9,245 bases of DNA from contig JAAVAA010000065.1 of NCBI GenBank assembly GCA_014804285.1, positions 1 to 9,245 on the forward strand. Reading direction: 5' to 3'. Made by a program: the position numbers and the translations under genes. Position 1 is the stretch's first letter; each line of letters begins with the position of its first letter. This DNA comes from Lachnospiraceae bacterium. GTDB lineage: Bacteria; Bacillota; Clostridia; Lachnospirales; Lachnospiraceae. The notes under the pieces were generated by a model that was not told the DNA's origin, searched no databases, and was given only the letters and a program-made list of their open reading frames with translations. Below are positions 7,034 through 9,245 of this stretch, in pieces.

Positions 7034-7735
7034 ATGAGTATGGGTTCATCAATTGCGATTATTACTGCGAGAGGCGGAAGCAAGCGGATTCCCCATAAGA
7101 ATATCAAAGAATTCTGCGGGAAGCCGATCATAACTTATTCGATTGAAGCAGCACTGCAGTCAGGATTATTTAACGAGGTCATGGTGTCTACGGATGATAT
7201 TGAAATCGCCAAGATCGCAAAGGAGGCAGGCGCACAGGTGCCGTTTATGCGCAGCAGCGAAAGCGCAGGGGACTATGCTTCCACCGATGATGTGCTTATG
7301 GAGGTGCTGGAGGCATATCGCGGGCAGGGCAGGGAGTTTGACACGTTTTGCTGCCTGTATCCTACGGCTCCGTTTGTGACAGCGGAGAAGCTGAAAAGAG
7401 CAATGGAATTGCTGGAAAGGGCGGATTCAGTAATGCCTGTGGTAAGGTTTTCATTTCCACCTCAAAGGTGCATGGTGATGAATGAAGCAGGGGAGCTTCG
7501 CATGAAATGGCCGGAGCATGCCAAAACACGTTCTCAGGATTTGGAGCCATATTATCATGACTGCGGGCAATTTTATTTTTGCCGGACAGATCTTTTTATG
7601 AAATACAAAACCACTGATCTGCCGCATATGGCAGCAATGGTCGTAAGTGAACTTGAGGTGCAGGACATTGACAACTTTGAGGATTGGGAAATTGCGGAAT
7701 TAAAATATCAAAAAATGATTGGTAAGAGGAAATGA
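7034..7735 (+). CDS. pseF: Pseudaminic acid cytidylyltransferase (CMP-pseudaminate synthetase)
   Basis: This 233-residue cytidylyltransferase activates pseudaminic acid with CTP to give CMP-pseudaminate and pyrophosphate. The CMP-sugar synthetase P-loop-like block is TARGGSKRIPHKN (11-23), followed by FCGKPIITYSIEAA (27-40), VSTDD (51-55), YPTAPF (109-114), TRSQDL (165-170), YYHDCGQFYF (173-182) and a C-terminal DIDNFEDW (211-218). The combination TRSQDL with YHDCGQFY is the PseF pattern rather than NeuA. Length is typical. AAGGG and AAAGGG lie just upstream of ATG 7034; an ATG two codons later (7040) is possible. It is separated from the preceding gene by 39 bases and from pseI by a single base. 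Confidence 0.93.
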   Translation: MSMGSSIAIITARGGSKRIPHKNIKEFCGKPIITYSIEAALQSGLFNEVMVSTDDIEIAKIAKEAGAQVPFMRSSESAGDYASTDDVLMEVLEAYRGQGREFDTFCCLYPTAPFVTAEKLKRAMELLERADSVMPVVRFSFPPQRCMVMNEAGELRMKWPEHAKTRSQDLEPYYHDCGQFYFCRTDLFMKYKTTDLPHMAAMVVSELEVQDIDNFEDWEIAELKYQKMIGKRK

Positions 7736-7736
7736 C

Positions 7737-8786
7737 ATGAAAAAAGAGTTTCAAATCGGGAATAGAATGGTTGGGATTGGACACCCTTGTTTCTGCGTGG
7801 CGGAGATGTCGGGGAATCATCTGAAGGATTATGGGAGAGCAGTGGAAATTATTCATGCTGCAAAAGAAGCGGGAGCGGATGCAGTTAAACTGCAGACCTA
7901 TACTGCAGACAGCCTATCCTTGAACTGTGATAATGAATATTTTCAGATTCACGGCGGCCTTTGGGATGGAATGACGGAGTATAAACTGTATGAGGAGGCG
8001 TCAACTCCCTGGGAGTGGCAGCCAAAACTGCAGGAAATAGCGCAGAAACTTGGCCTGGAATGTTTTTCATCTCCTTTTGACTTTGCTTCCGTGGATTTTA
8101 TGGCAGAGTGCAATATGCCCGCTATAAAGATAGCATCTTATGAGATTAATGACATTCCGCTGATACGCAGGGCGGCCGGAATGCATAAACCGATGATATT
8201 TGCAACCGGGGTTGCGCGCGCTGCCGATATTGAGCGAGCCCTTAAAGTGTGCAGTGAAGAGGGAAATGATGAGGTAATGCTTTTAAAATGTGTTTCCGCT
8301 TATCCTACACCTTACGAGGAAATTAATTTGAGAATGATTCCCACTCTGGCTGGGACATATGACTGTCTGGTGGGTTTATCTGATCATTCAATGGGAAGTG
8401 TTGTACCGGTAGGGGCCGCGGCATTGGGAATTAAAATGGTAGAAAAACATTTGACCTTAAGACGGTCGGACGGTGGTCCGGATGGGGCTTTTTCCATGGA
8501 ACCGGAAGAATTTAAGAAGATGGTAGATGATATTCGTATCGTTGAGAAAGCACTGGGTGAATCGGAATACAGGTTGACCGAAAAGCAGGAAAAAGAACGT
8601 AACGGTTCCAGATCCCTGTTTGCGGTAAAAGATATTAAGGCAGGAGAAAAACTGACTCCTGAAAATGTGCGTTCTATCCGGCCTCATAACGGACTTCATA
8701 CGATGTATTATGAGGAAATTATGGGAAAAACGGCAGTCTGTGACATTCAAATGGGAACACCGCTTGCGTGGGACCTAATTAGATGA
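7737..8786 (+). CDS. pseI: Pseudaminic acid synthase
   Basis: This 349-residue NeuB-family enzyme condenses phosphoenolpyruvate with 6-deoxy-AltdiNAc to form pseudaminic acid. Motifs in order: AEMSGNH (22-28), KLQTYTAD (51-58), STPWEW (89-94), FSSPFD (110-115), KIAS (131-134), VGLSDHSMG (212-220) and the EKH...DGGPDGAFS block (236-253). The AEMSGNH and LSDHSMG variants are those of PseI rather than NeuB or LegI. A C-terminal SAF (antifreeze-like) domain spans about 290-349 (RSLFAVKDIKAGE, VRSIRP). I prefer ATG 7737, one base after the pseF stop, with AGAGGA at 7725-7730, over an in-frame upstream ATG at 7719 inside pseF. The gene is full length; the right repeat element begins 6 bases after its stop without damaging it. 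Confidence 0.95.
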   Translation: MKKEFQIGNRMVGIGHPCFCVAEMSGNHLKDYGRAVEIIHAAKEAGADAVKLQTYTADSLSLNCDNEYFQIHGGLWDGMTEYKLYEEASTPWEWQPKLQEIAQKLGLECFSSPFDFASVDFMAECNMPAIKIASYEINDIPLIRRAAGMHKPMIFATGVARAADIERALKVCSEEGNDEVMLLKCVSAYPTPYEEINLRMIPTLAGTYDCLVGLSDHSMGSVVPVGAAALGIKMVEKHLTLRRSDGGPDGAFSMEPEEFKKMVDDIRIVEKALGESEYRLTEKQEKERNGSRSLFAVKDIKAGEKLTPENVRSIRPHNGLHTMYYEEIMGKTAVCDIQMGTPLAWDLIR

Positions 8787-8828
8787 AGGGGCTATCGTTT
8801 AGCTTGTGTATGCATATATATGACGTCC

Positions 8829-8910
8829 GCTCAGATTAAAGAAATCCTACGTCACCACGCTCGATAAAGCGTTCGCGAATTGGTTCCTTTAGGATTTCTT
8901 TAATCTGAGC
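8829..8910 (-). other. Perfect 21-bp hairpin with conserved folded loop (right copy, inner)
   Basis: Arms 8829-8849 and 8890-8910 are perfectly complementary. On the - strand the 40-nt loop carries the same internal fold as the hairpin at 251-335: ACC (8882-8884, complement) with GGT (8854-8856, complement), a 9-nt bulge with TTCGCGAA, ACGCT with AGCGT, and loop TTATCG. Relative to the left copy, the arms differ by one substitution and one indel, each matched in the opposite arm. No T-run follows it. It lies 43 bases after the pseI stop and could protect the operon transcript from 3' decay, whatever its role for the element. Confidence 0.8.
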
Positions 8911-9046
8911 TGGGTTATCGAATGACGCAAAGCTCAATTGGGAATTCCACTAGGGTCGAAGGTTTCACCCCGCTGGCGGACAGCCGGACAGTAGGTTGAG
9001 TGGCTATAGCGGAGTCATTAGGTGGTTTTTCGTTAGCCAGTAACTT

Positions 9047-9138
9047 AAAACCCGGATAGAACTCAAATTCTTAAGGAGCCAATTCGCGAATGCTTTATCG
9101 AGCGTGGCGACGTAGAATTTGAGTTCTATCCGGGTTTT
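9047..9138. terminator. Perfect 25-bp hairpin with conserved loop, likely doubling as bidirectional terminator
   Basis: Arms 9047-9071 and 9114-9138 are perfectly complementary over 25 bp and start with AAAACCCGG and end with CCGGGTTTT. A T-run therefore follows the stem on either strand, with five Ts on the + strand. The 42-nt loop (9072-9113) has the conserved fold with GCC (9078-9080) pairing GGC (9106-9108) and ATGCT (9090-9094) pairing AGCGT (9101-9105), which includes one U-G type pair on the + strand. The loop is longer than in typical terminators, so termination is likely rather than certain. It would end the pse operon on the + strand and any convergent gene from the right. Confidence 0.6.
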
Positions 9139-9167
9139 TGTATTTCTCTGTGAAACCCAACTAAACG

Positions 9168-9245
9168 TTAACTTAATGGTGCTGGTCTGGTGATTCTATC
9201 CGCATCATCATCAAATCCGTATACTTTAACATACAAATTCCTTCT
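9168..9245 (-). CDS. Possible C-terminal end of a convergent gene, partial
   Basis: On the - strand an open frame of 25 codons enters from the right edge and stops with TAA at 9168-9170. The deduced end reads YVKVYGFDDDADRITRPAPLS. The codon choice and composition look protein-like, but a frame this short is open by chance often. The stop codon is formed by the last bases of the repeat element (CTAAACGTTA), so if the gene is real, the insertion may have replaced its original end. No family can be named. Confidence 0.3.
   Translation of the reverse strand, partial: RRNLYVKVYGFDDDADRITRPAPLS

Larger units (their letters stand above)
8793..9170 (+). repeat. Right copy of the palindrome-rich repeat element, complete
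   Basis: The copy is 378 bp. It begins TATCGTTTAG (8793-8802) and ends CTAAACGTTA (9161-9170), which are inverted repeats of each other with one mismatch. Inside each end lies a long perfect hairpin (8829-8910 and 9047-9138) whose conserved loops point in opposite directions, so the element is roughly palindromic in plan. The central part (about 8911-9046) has no repeat structure beyond a short direct repeat, CGGACAG twice at 8977-8991, and is shared with the left copy in inverted orientation. No protein is encoded. TA at both borders would suit a TA target duplication as in IS630/Tc1-type MITEs, but two bases are weak evidence. The family is not recognised. Confidence 0.8.

Noticed and set aside
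8850..9113. Conserved hairpin loops read as coding (a TLDKAFANW-like peptide appears in one frame)
   Set aside because: The frame hits stops right after the loop in most copies, and differences follow base-pair partners rather than synonymous positions, so structure explains the conservation better.
9161..9179. Integron attC site suggested by GTTAACT near the element end
   Set aside because: The matching R and L boxes in the attC arrangement are missing, the enclosed block has many genes with their own signals, and no integrase is present.
1..9245. CRISPR array
   Set aside because: The repeated loops are few, in mixed orientation, and embedded in long palindromes. There is no regular repeat-spacer pattern.

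Overview
The window looks like a chromosomal segment of a low-GC, spore-forming Gram-positive bacterium of the Clostridia, most likely Lachnospiraceae. The evidence is a stand-alone Spo0A-type DNA-binding domain, AGGAGG-like ribosome binding sites before most genes, a clostridial-style Na/Pi symporter with a PhoU-like tail, and AT-rich codon use. The assignment is by family resemblance only.

Layout. Positions 1-371 hold a palindrome-rich non-coding element, cut by the window edge. All complete genes are on the + strand: a Na+/phosphate cotransporter (495-2282), a 34-residue small protein (2406-2510), an AAG-type 3-methyladenine DNA glycosylase (2568-3101), a Spo0A effector-domain protein without a receiver (3245-3616), and a five-gene glycan block (3668-8786). 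A second copy of the element, in inverted orientation, starts 6 bases after the last gene (8793-9170). A possible end of a convergent - strand gene fills the right edge.

The glycan block encodes a PseC-like aminotransferase, a GT2 glycosyltransferase, a sialyltransferase-like protein with E-D-G and H-P motifs, the CMP-pseudaminate synthetase PseF and the pseudaminate synthase PseI. Together they indicate that a pseudaminic-acid-type nonulosonic acid is made, activated as the CMP-sugar, and added to a surface glycan. The sialyltransferase-like protein is the best candidate for the transfer step. PseB, PseH and PseG are not in the window, so the pathway must be completed elsewhere or differently.

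The most unusual content is the pair of flanking elements. Each is about 375 bp, with short terminal inverted repeats (TAWCGTTTAG / CTAAACGWTA) and, in the intact right copy, two long hairpins in opposite orientation. Three intact hairpins share a loop of 40-43 nt that can form a small internal fold. Sequence changes between copies are compensated by the pairing partner, both in the long arms and in a 3-bp inner stem (AAC/GTT, ACC/GGT, GCC/GGC). This argues that a folded single strand (DNA or RNA) is maintained. I do not recognise the family.
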